Source: Butyrivibrio sp. (GTDB lineage: Bacteria > Bacillota_A > Clostridia > Lachnospirales > Lachnospiraceae). Taken from it: a stretch of 49,907 nt of DNA. The notes under the pieces were generated by a model, which saw only the letters and a program-made list of their open reading frames with translations, did no database searches and was not told the origin of the DNA. The translations under genes were made by a program, and so were the position numbers. Of the stretch, positions 1-6,676 are shown in pieces. How positions within the stretch are numbered: the first letter of the stretch is position 1; each line of letters opens with the position of its first letter. Location of the stretch: positions 1-49,907 of the forward strand of contig JAGOGF010000008.1 of NCBI GenBank assembly GCA_017996845.1, read 5' to 3'.

Positions 1-224
1 CTGTTTGTCATGCGATTTTCAAGGTACTTTGAGCTGTATATGATCAGTCCTTTTATATAAAATGCATTTCTGCACTTTATCTCAGAAAATATGTGTTTTA
101 AGCTTGACTTTTAATAGTTAGTCTCTCAGTTTCTGCTCAGTAGGCTTATACTGAAGCACTTTCAAGTATCTACAATTCATTATTTTAATGTGTTAAAGTA
201 TTATTTGGGATATCATATCACACA
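1..224. other. AT-rich non-coding left edge
   Basis: No reading frame with a ribosome binding site or a recognisable protein is visible here. The stretch is AT-rich and probably carries upstream regulatory DNA for the lipid kinase or for a gene outside the window. Confidence 0.4.
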
Positions 225-253
225 ATGTCAAAATCTGCTATATATGTTATACT
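225..253 (+). promoter_or_regulatory. Putative promoter of the lipid kinase gene
   Basis: The -35 ATGTCA (225-230) and -10 TATACT (248-253) are 17 bp apart, and a TG one base before the -10 makes it an extended -10. The predicted start near 260 gives a leader of about 28 nt. Confidence 0.5.
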
Positions 254-287
254 GTTCTAAATATATTTTTGAATGCAGAGGTAGCCC

Positions 288-1256
288 ATGTATTACTGTA
301 TTGTGAATCCTTCCGCAAAATCCGGAATGGGAATGAAACTTTGGAAAACGTTTGAAAAAAAATTTCAGGAAAAAAATATTACTTATCAGGTCATATACAC
401 AAATGGCCCGGGTCATGCGCTCTCTTTTGTGAAAAAGCTGACAGAATGTGTTGATACGGCAATATTGCCGCTCCGCCTTGTTGTCCTTGGCGGTGATGGA
501 ACACTCAATGAAGTCATTTCCGGTATCTGCGATTTTGATCAGATTATGCTGGGATATCTCCCTGTTGGTTCCAGTAATGATTTTGCAAGAGATATTGACT
601 TACCCTCCGATCCCGAAGTCATCATGGATCGTATTCTGGACGGACGGGAAGTCCGTCGTATGGATATCGGAAAACTGCATTATGATTCAGAAACCCATAC
701 ACTCTCCCGTCTTCATGACCAGATTCGAAGTGATACCAGGATGTTCGACGTAAGCGCCGGAATCGGTTTTGATGCAGCAGTCTGTGAACAGGCGCTTGCT
801 TCCGGTACCAAAAATTTCCTGAATATGATCGGACTTGGTAAAATGACTTATGGTGCAATAGCAATTCACCAGCTTATCCATGCCGATAAAATAGCATGCG
901 ATATAGAATTGGATCACAGTCAGCTCATACATTTTGATCACTTTCTGTTTGCTGCAATTATGGTGCACAAATTTGAAGGCGGTGGATTCCGGTTTTCTCC
1001 TGATGCAGATGCTTCGGATGGACTTTTTGATTTGTGTGTGATTGGAGATATGCCATTATTTAAAATGTTTGCTGCACTCCCTCTCGCATACATTGGAAAA
1101 CATTATGGTATAAAAGGCATTTATCATTACAGAGCACAGCATGTCAGAATTCATACAATGCTTCCCTTATGGGTACATACCGATGGCGAAGTTTCCATGA
1201 AATCGGATTGCATCTCACTTGATTGTCTGTCACGCAAACTCATTTTAATGATGTAG
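288..1256 (+). CDS. Diacylglycerol kinase family lipid kinase (DgkB/YegS type)
   Basis: Soluble lipid kinase of the DAGK catalytic family. Family members phosphorylate diacylglycerol to phosphatidate at the inner membrane face, recycling diacylglycerol from lipoteichoic acid or phospholipid turnover. The N-terminal nucleotide-binding domain shows GGDGT at residues 68-72 within VVLGGDGTLNE, and LPVGSSNDFARD at 91-102. The C-terminal beta-sandwich follows, with a GFDAAV segment and a late HTDGE motif. At 322 aa it is close to full family length. The start is supported by AGAGG at 277-281. The next gene encodes a PAP2 phosphatase, the opposite chemistry. The exact substrate (diacylglycerol, ceramide or another lipid) cannot be read from sequence. 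Confidence 0.85.
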   Translation: MYYCIVNPSAKSGMGMKLWKTFEKKFQEKNITYQVIYTNGPGHALSFVKKLTECVDTAILPLRLVVLGGDGTLNEVISGICDFDQIMLGYLPVGSSNDFARDIDLPSDPEVIMDRILDGREVRRMDIGKLHYDSETHTLSRLHDQIRSDTRMFDVSAGIGFDAAVCEQALASGTKNFLNMIGLGKMTYGAIAIHQLIHADKIACDIELDHSQLIHFDHFLFAAIMVHKFEGGGFRFSPDADASDGLFDLCVIGDMPLFKMFAALPLAYIGKHYGIKGIYHYRAQHVRIHTMLPLWVHTDGEVSMKSDCISLDCLSRKLILMM

Positions 1257-1268
1257 GCTTTCATTGTC

Positions 1269-1298
1269 AGAAAAGTCAATTTTCTTTCTTTTTTTTTA
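1269..1298 (+). terminator. Weak AT-rich terminator after the lipid kinase
   Basis: A 6-bp stem (AGAAAA 1269-1274 with TTTTCT 1280-1285) is followed by a T-rich run. The stem is short, so termination may be partial. Confidence 0.4.
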
Positions 1299-1320
1299 AT
1301 ATATTTATGATTTTTGTCAT

Positions 1321-1349
1321 TTGCCATTTGCCACTTTCTGCGCTATATT
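1321..1349 (+). promoter_or_regulatory. Promoter of the PAP2 gene
   Basis: TTGCCA (1321-1326) and TATATT (1344-1349) lie exactly 17 bp apart, each one base off consensus. The PAP2 gene therefore probably has its own transcript. Confidence 0.65.
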
Positions 1350-1398
1350 TGTAATCGGATAAAAGTTTTTTAATTATACAACAGCAAAGGAACATACT

Positions 1399-2106
1399 AT
1401 GTTCAGAAAAGATCCTTTAAGCAAACCAATGACCCATGAGCGTATTATTGACTCCATAAAGATGGCTGTTCCGATTGGCATTTATGCAGTTATTTATCTG
1501 ATCTGGTTTCATCATCTGGAAGTTACGCCACAGGTTCATTATACTGAAGTTCACACTGCACTGGATGATAAGATTCCGTTCCTGGAAATCTTTGTTGTCC
1601 CTTATTTTATGTGGTTTTTTTATGTCAGTTCTATTGTCCTGTTCTTTCTATTCAAATATGAAAAAGAAGATTACTACAAACTGCTTAGTTTCCTGATTAC
1701 CGGTATGACTGTCTTTTTGATCGTTTCAACGCTGTTTCCGAATATTCAGCACCTTCGTCCCACTGTTATGCCGCGTAACAATATTTTCACACATATGGTA
1801 TCTTTTTTGTATCAGAAGGATACTCCTACCAACTTGTGGCCAAGCATACATGTGTATAATTCAATTGGCTGCTGTATCGGTGTAAATGCAAGTAAGAGAT
1901 TTTCAAAACGTGGGAAAATCGCCTGTGATATAATCAGTACGCTCATCATTCTTTCAACCATGTTTATCAAACAGCATTCCACTTTTGATGTGGCAACGGC
2001 TTTTGCTATGGGACTGATTGTTTATGTTATTGTCTATCGTTCGGAATTTGTAGTCAGCTTTCTTCACAGGCATGACACCTCCGAAGAAGAACGGGCAATT
2101 AATTGA
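1399..2106 (+). CDS. PAP2-family membrane phosphatase
   Basis: Integral membrane acid phosphatase of the PAP2 superfamily, whose members dephosphorylate phosphatidate, undecaprenyl pyrophosphate or related lipid phosphates on the outer membrane face. Several hydrophobic segments are visible (about 24-37, 63-86, 95-112, 178-190 and 198-213). The catalytic signature appears as LRP at 119-121, PSIH at 148-151 and HSTFD at 193-197. The lysine usual in the first motif is not evident, so motif one is degenerate. AAAGGAA upstream supports the start. It may recycle lipid phosphates in concert with the upstream lipid kinase; this is inferred from adjacency only. The specific substrate is unknown. Confidence 0.8.
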   Translation: MFRKDPLSKPMTHERIIDSIKMAVPIGIYAVIYLIWFHHLEVTPQVHYTEVHTALDDKIPFLEIFVVPYFMWFFYVSSIVLFFLFKYEKEDYYKLLSFLITGMTVFLIVSTLFPNIQHLRPTVMPRNNIFTHMVSFLYQKDTPTNLWPSIHVYNSIGCCIGVNASKRFSKRGKIACDIISTLIILSTMFIKQHSTFDVATAFAMGLIVYVIVYRSEFVVSFLHRHDTSEEERAIN

Positions 2107-2134
2107 TTCAGATATAACTGGTAAAAAAAGAAAG

Positions 2135-2180
2135 ACTGTTGTGAACAACTGATTGTTTTCAGTTATTCACAACAGCCTTT
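2135..2180. terminator. Bidirectional terminator between convergent genes
   Basis: The arms 2136-2151 and 2160-2175 form a 15-bp stem with one C/A mismatch and an 8-nt loop. Plus-strand transcripts meet CTTTTTAA after it, and minus-strand transcripts meet a T-rich run, so it can serve both convergent genes. Confidence 0.8.
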
Positions 2181-3206
2181 TTAATTAAATTTATATATTT
2201 TCTGAAACAGCTTATATCCTCCAACGGTAATCGTTCTGCCGCCTTTTCCCGGAAGATAAACATAATTTCCAAGAATCCCGTAGCGAAGTTTCAGGAATAA
2301 AAACATATTCTTTTGTTTGATATATTTCCACAATTCATTCTTCTTTTCCAGATTATCCGCTGTTCCTGAATATATGAGCAGAATAGAGGAAACCGTCGTA
2401 ATAATTTCAAGGTAATTGAACATATAATGATATCTCTTTTTTGATGAGGCAATCATTCCATAATTTTCCGAAAAGAAATCTATCATCATGCGATTCACAC
2501 GAAGCTGCTGGTCAATTCTTTTGATCATAACATCTTCATGAACAGACTGGTCTTCTCTTCCGATAAAATAGTAATAGAAATTTACATCCAGATAATACAT
2601 GTTGGTAACAAACGGAAGCGGTTCAAACACATACAGGTTATCCACATAAAAAGTATGTTCCGGAAGTTTTAATCCACATTCTCTCAGCAGTTTTGTTCTG
2701 AAAATCACTGAATGCATCAAAAGATACTTCCCTTTACGGAAATTTCGAACATCCTTCCAGGTAAAAACCTTGTCCACAGGAAGTGAATGTCTATAGCGCA
2801 TGACCTTATGCCGTTTGTCTTCAACTTTATTATATACAAAATTACTGATCAGCATATCCAGACGTACGTCTCCACCTGCAAAATCTGCAAGTGTCATCAG
2901 AATTTTGCGATATGCAATTTCCTTAACCCAGTCATCACTGTCTACAACCTTAAAAAATAATCCGGTAGCATTCTCTATTCCGGTGTTGACTGCAGAACCA
3001 TGCCCACCATTTTTCTGATGAATTGCACGTACAATATCCGGATATTCACTTGCATATTGATCTGCTATTTCTCCTGTCGCATCTGTTGATCCGTCATCTA
3101 CAATCAAAATTTCGACTTCATTCCCACCAATCAAAAGTGAATCAATACAATGTTTCATATATCCCTCAGAATTGTAACAGGGAACCGTGATACTTAACAG
3201 TTTCAT
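2181..3206 (-). CDS. Glycosyltransferase family 2 protein
   Basis: GT-A fold inverting glycosyltransferase that transfers a sugar from a nucleotide sugar to a cell-surface or lipid acceptor. The N-terminal Rossmann-like half shows VPCYNSE near residue 8, VDDGST at 36-41, NGGHGSAVN near 66, and the metal-binding DSDD at 89-92. The C-terminal part (about 200-341) is basic and aromatic, with amphipathic stretches, and is less conserved. At 341 aa it is typical of short GT2 enzymes. It is last in a three-gene unit with yqeY and the DUF1653 gene; the gap from the DUF1653 stop is 3 nt. There is no polysaccharide locus nearby, so the acceptor cannot be predicted. Confidence 0.85.
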   Translation of the reverse strand: MKLLSITVPCYNSEGYMKHCIDSLLIGGNEVEILIVDDGSTDATGEIADQYASEYPDIVRAIHQKNGGHGSAVNTGIENATGLFFKVVDSDDWVKEIAYRKILMTLADFAGGDVRLDMLISNFVYNKVEDKRHKVMRYRHSLPVDKVFTWKDVRNFRKGKYLLMHSVIFRTKLLRECGLKLPEHTFYVDNLYVFEPLPFVTNMYYLDVNFYYYFIGREDQSVHEDVMIKRIDQQLRVNRMMIDFFSENYGMIASSKKRYHYMFNYLEIITTVSSILLIYSGTADNLEKKNELWKYIKQKNMFLFLKLRYGILGNYVYLPGKGGRTITVGGYKLFQKIYKFN

Positions 3207-3209
3207 AAC

Positions 3210-3812
3210 CTATAAACTCCTTAATCTGTTTGTCTCAAATTTTTCCATTGTTGTAAGGCATTCTTTTAACTCGTCAAATCTGGCATCAATTTCTCCCGGG
3301 TTAACTTCAACATCAACCGCCATCGCCATGATATCAATCATGTCATCCGTTATTATTGATCTGAGCTGATTCACAATGTTAATTCTTTCAGCCGCAGAAT
3401 CCGCGTCCAGATACTTTACAACAAGCGGGTTCATATGAAGATCTTCTGCTTCCTGCTCAACCGTTTTATCCATAATATTTCCTGAATAGGGAATGGGGTT
3501 ATTCTCTTTATTCTGAGCAGTATCAGATTTTTGGCTTGTTTTAACCTGTTCTTTCACATTTCTGCTCTCAATCTGAGCATTTTCTCTATTAAGCAGTTCA
3601 AATCTGTCTTTTTGCATAACATCCGGATATTTTACGTGATCCACCTCAGAGGTGAACATTTCAAGTGGTCTGCAATATACTGCAAAATCTCCGTAAAGTG
3701 CCTGGTACACGACAAGATCCTGCCTGGTTTCAGAATGTTTGGCAATTGTAATGATCTGATACAAATTCCCTTTAAAATGTCTGTATATTTCCTGTGGCTG
3801 TGGTCTATGCAA
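3210..3812 (-). CDS. DUF1653 domain protein with uncharacterised C-terminal half
   Basis: Residues 6-75 fit the small DUF1653 domain (IYRHFKGNLYQ, LVVYQALYGD, CRPLEMF). This domain occurs alone in many bacteria and has no established biochemical role. A polar linker (about 80-125, rich in Q, N, E and K) leads to an acidic helical domain at 126-200 that I do not recognise; it carries LRSIITDDMIDIMAMAVDVEV. The start codon is TTG at 3812, with AAGGGAG nine bases upstream and no better ATG. It sits between yqeY and the GT2 gene in the same direction, 3 nt from the latter, so co-transcription is likely. Function is unknown. Confidence 0.75.
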   Translation of the reverse strand: MHRPQPQEIYRHFKGNLYQIITIAKHSETRQDLVVYQALYGDFAVYCRPLEMFTSEVDHVKYPDVMQKDRFELLNRENAQIESRNVKEQVKTSQKSDTAQNKENNPIPYSGNIMDKTVEQEAEDLHMNPLVVKYLDADSAAERINIVNQLRSIITDDMIDIMAMAVDVEVNPGEIDARFDELKECLTTMEKFETNRLRSL

Positions 3813-3840
3813 AGCAGTATACTCCCTTTCACTTACCTAT

Positions 3841-4287
3841 TCAGGCAAGAATCTCGCCAACAACCTGATTGATCAATCCGCCATCTGCCTTACCCTTGAG
3901 CTTTGGCATGATTTCCTTCATAATCTTTCCTTTATCTTTTGCTGCAGGCTGCTCAATACCGAGTACTTTGAGTTCATTCAGGATAAACTCCTTTATGGCT
4001 TCCGCCGACATTTCCTCCGGTACAAATTCCGACATAATTTTGATTCTGACAGCACATTGTTCTCTAATATCCGTTCTATCCTGCGGTGCAAGTTCCATTG
4101 TTTCTTTGCTTTGACGAATTTCTCTGCGCACAACTTCAATTTCTTCAGCCTGTGTAAGATCTTCCCTTTTATCAATTGCCTTGTTTTTAAGTGCGGAAAG
4201 AAGCATTGACAGAGAATCTTTGCGCTCTTTATCTTTTTCTTTCATTGCTTCAAACATTTCTGCTCTGACTTTATCAATCATTGTCAT
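3841..4287 (-). CDS. yqeY: GatB/YqeY-domain protein
   Basis: Small helical protein of the YqeY family, related to the tail domain of the GatB tRNA amidotransferase subunit, which contacts tRNA. The free-standing family has no firmly assigned role. Seen here: basic N-terminal helix (IDKVRAEMFEAMKEKDKERKDSL), the QAEEIEVVRREIRQ segment, and the C-terminal KGKIMKEIMPKLKGKADGG hallmark. At 148 aa it has the normal length. I chose ATG at 4287 because AAGGAG (4297-4302) lies 9 nt upstream; an upstream in-frame TTG would place this site inside the coding region. First gene of a unit with the DUF1653 and GT2 genes. Confidence 0.85.
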   Translation of the reverse strand: MTMIDKVRAEMFEAMKEKDKERKDSLSMLLSALKNKAIDKREDLTQAEEIEVVRREIRQSKETMELAPQDRTDIREQCAVRIKIMSEFVPEEMSAEAIKEFILNELKVLGIEQPAAKDKGKIMKEIMPKLKGKADGGLINQVVGEILA

Positions 4288-4329
4288 AATATCTATCTCC
4301 TTATTATTCAAACCTATCTAACGTAAACA

Positions 4330-4358
4330 AGTATAAACCTGCCAACCCGAATTTTCAA
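4330..4358 (-). promoter_or_regulatory. Promoter of the yqeY-DUF1653-GT2 unit
   Basis: Reading the minus strand, TTGAAA (4358-4353) and TATACT (4335-4330) are separated by exactly 17 bp, just downstream of the holA stop. Confidence 0.65.
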
Positions 4359-4379
4359 TTGCAGGCTCAATCCTCTGCT

Positions 4380-5417
4380 TTACAGAAAACATCCTGCCAA
4401 TACCATTTCAACACTGATCACCTGATCCAGTTTCCCGGTTTTAACCGCTTCATCATTCTGTACACACATTTCAAGCGCATACATCAGTTCCTCTTTGCGA
4501 AAGCGTTGCGCCCACCCCGTATATTTGGTAACAATAAAGCGTGGCAGTTTGGTAGCGCTCATCATCTTTGCCATATCATCATGATGTTCTGACATTTCCT
4601 TTATCTGAAGCATCAAATTGAACTGTCTGGTAATCAGTGAAAGAATTTTAGCCGGTGGTTCTCGCAGTGCCAGAAGATCATAATACAAATTCATCGCTTT
4701 TTTCTGATTTTTTTCCACTATGGCATCTGTCATTGCAAAAATCTGACTGGTCAGCCAGTTTGCACAGATCGCATCAATATCCGCTTCCGTAATTTCAATC
4801 CGTTCGGCAGTATAACAAACCAGTTTTTCAATTTCATTCATGATATTGTCCATATCTGTTCCGACTCTGTCAATCAGAAATGCCATGGCACGTGGGGAAA
4901 TCCGTTTTCCCTCTGCCTGCAGTTTGCCGGCTGCCCATCGTTTAAGCGTCTCCACGTCCTGCGTATCGCACTCTATGTCAAATCCACAGTTATGTACTGC
5001 CTTATAAATATCTTTACGTTTATCAACATCTGTTTCGACAAATACGAAATTCACAGTCTCTGCCGGATTCTTCAGATAATCAGCAAGTTCCGGGCACCCA
5101 TTTTTAAAAAAACCGCTGTTTTCTATTAAAATAACACGTCGCTGCGAAAAAAAAGGCATTGTTTCAGCAATATCAATTACTTCCGCAGGATTGATCCCAT
5201 TTCCCTGGTAATGCTGAAGATTCATTGCATCTCCACTTCCAAGAAGTGCTTTCCGAAGCTTATCACGATTCTGATTTCTCAGATATGCCTCTTCCCCATA
5301 TATAAGATAACAGGCATGGAATTCTTCTTTTTTGATTTCTTCATTAATCTGCCTCTGCTTTGCCGGAAATTCAGATGTTTTCTGTGGCATATCCAATCCC
5401 ACTTTCCTATTCTTCAT
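4380..5417 (-). CDS. holA: DNA polymerase III delta subunit
   Basis: Clamp-loader delta subunit, which opens the beta sliding clamp during replication. The N-terminal AAA+-like domain shows YLIYGEEAYLRNQ, which is typical of HolA. ETMPFFSQRRVILIE follows at about residue 89, then the helical lid domain and the C-terminal collar domain (ILSLITRQFNLMLQ). At 345 aa it has family length. The start is uncertain: ATG at 5417 has no clear binding site, ATG at 5390 has only a weak one, and the conserved core begins about 23 residues in. The usual neighbours comEC and rpsT are not adjacent; an LD-carboxypeptidase gene is inserted in opposite orientation between holA and comEC. Confidence 0.9.
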   Translation of the reverse strand: MKNRKVGLDMPQKTSEFPAKQRQINEEIKKEEFHACYLIYGEEAYLRNQNRDKLRKALLGSGDAMNLQHYQGNGINPAEVIDIAETMPFFSQRRVILIENSGFFKNGCPELADYLKNPAETVNFVFVETDVDKRKDIYKAVHNCGFDIECDTQDVETLKRWAAGKLQAEGKRISPRAMAFLIDRVGTDMDNIMNEIEKLVCYTAERIEITEADIDAICANWLTSQIFAMTDAIVEKNQKKAMNLYYDLLALREPPAKILSLITRQFNLMLQIKEMSEHHDDMAKMMSATKLPRFIVTKYTGWAQRFRKEELMYALEMCVQNDEAVKTGKLDQVISVEMVLAGCFL

Positions 5418-5427
5418 ATCATTTAAA

Positions 5428-5450
5428 ATGCACGTTGGTTCTCTACCTGC
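5428..5450 (-). repeat. holA leader element, copy 2
   Basis: Twenty of 23 bases match copy 1 at 5484-5506. The arms GCA/TGC and GGT/ACC can still pair, but the hairpin is weaker than in copy 1. Confidence 0.6.
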
Positions 5451-5480
5451 TGTTTTCCAAGGTTATGAAATAATCTCGCA

Positions 5481-5511
5481 CAGATGCATGGTGGTTCTCC
5501 ACCTGCATCTG
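5481..5511 (-). repeat. holA leader element, copy 1, strong hairpin
   Basis: CAGATGCA-GGTGG pairs with CCACC-TGCATCTG across a 4-nt loop, leaving one bulged base (13 bp). It lies directly downstream of the predicted holA transcription start, so it would form the very 5' end of the mRNA. The 23-base core (5484-5506) is repeated at 5428-5450. Confidence 0.65.
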
Positions 5512-5516
5512 TTGGT

Positions 5517-5525
5517 ATTATATCA
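5517..5525 (-). promoter_or_regulatory. Extended -10 promoter of holA
   Basis: The minus strand reads TGATATAAT, a perfect extended -10. No good -35 is visible at 16-18 bp. The predicted start falls a few bases before the leader hairpin. Confidence 0.55.
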
Positions 5526-5639
5526 TGATTTTCCTTCTTATATTGGAAACGGAATCTTAATTTTGGCTAAATTCAGATTCTGAACACATTTTTGCTTCTC
5601 TGATATGCTATGATAAAAGTTAACTGGAGGAATATTATT

Positions 5640-6665
5640 ATGAAATATCCTGATTTCTTACATACACATGGAACAATTGCACTGGTTGCACCTTCCTTTG
5701 GATGTAACACAGAGCCATACAAATCGCTTTTGAATGCAGCCAGAAAAAATTTTAAAGCAATGGGCTACCATCTCCGCATTGGTCCCAACTGCTATCTTGG
5801 AAAAGGAATCGGTATCAGCAGTACTCCCAAAAGATGTGCCCAGGAACTCCGCACTGCATATATCAGCTCAAGAAATAATATTATTCTTTCTGTAAGCGGC
5901 GGAGAACTGATGTGTGAAATTCTGGATGAAATCGATTTTGATAAAATAAGAGAATCTGCTCCAAAATGGTATATGGGATTTTCTGATAATACCAACTTTA
6001 CATTTTTACTGACTACACTTTGCGATGTAGCTTCTGTCTATGGCCCAAATGCATCCACCTTCGGGATGGATCCCTGGCATGCAAGTCTGCATGACGCATT
6101 TGCACTTTTGCAGGGAAGAAAACTATCTTTCGACAGCTATGGTATGTGGGAAAAGAAATCTTTGCAAAATTCAGAACATCCGCTTGCGCCTTACAACCTG
6201 ACAGAAAAAGAGAACCTTACACTGGTAAACACACATGCCGGTTTTCTTTCCATGAAGGGCCGATTACTGGGCGGATGCATGGACTGTCTGGAAAATCTGA
6301 TCGGCACAGAATATGACCATGTTGCAGCTTTTCAAAAAACATACGGAGAAGACGGCATTATATGGTTTCTGGAATCCTGTGACCTGAATGTTTTGTCCGT
6401 AAGGCGAACACTCTGGCATATGGAGCATGCCGGATGGTTCAACCACACAAGTGGTTTTTTGATCGGAAGACCTGCAAACGGTAACTCATTATGCGGTCTT
6501 GATCATATCCATGCGGTTTCCGACATTCTATCCAAATACCATGTTCCAATCCTGCTCGACGCCGATCTGGGACATATGCCTCCTTCCATTCCCCTCATCT
6601 GTGGCAGCTATGCAGACATCAAAGCGCACAAAAATCACTGGACGATCGATATGTATCTTGAATAG
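5640..6665 (+). CDS. LD-carboxypeptidase, peptidase family S66 (LdcA/MccF type)
   Basis: Serine peptidase of family S66. LdcA members remove the terminal D-Ala from tetrapeptide muropeptides during wall recycling; MccF members cleave microcin C-type nucleotide peptides and give immunity. The catalytic triad is visible: Ser115 in GFSDNT, Glu245 in WFLESCDL and His312 in DADLGHMPP. No signal peptide is seen, so it is cytoplasmic. ATG at 5640 is chosen because GGAGG (5626-5630) lies 9 nt upstream. The gene stands alone, convergent with comEC and divergent from holA. LdcA and MccF activity cannot be told apart here. Confidence 0.88.
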   Translation: MKYPDFLHTHGTIALVAPSFGCNTEPYKSLLNAARKNFKAMGYHLRIGPNCYLGKGIGISSTPKRCAQELRTAYISSRNNIILSVSGGELMCEILDEIDFDKIRESAPKWYMGFSDNTNFTFLLTTLCDVASVYGPNASTFGMDPWHASLHDAFALLQGRKLSFDSYGMWEKKSLQNSEHPLAPYNLTEKENLTLVNTHAGFLSMKGRLLGGCMDCLENLIGTEYDHVAAFQKTYGEDGIIWFLESCDLNVLSVRRTLWHMEHAGWFNHTSGFLIGRPANGNSLCGLDHIHAVSDILSKYHVPILLDADLGHMPPSIPLICGSYADIKAHKNHWTIDMYLE

Positions 6666-6676
6666 GTACAGCGTCC

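Noticed and set aside
3632..3832. Second minus-strand frame of 66 codons overlapping the DUF1653 start
   Set aside because: It overlaps the DUF1653 gene in another frame, and the AAGGGAG site is better spaced for the TTG start of the latter.
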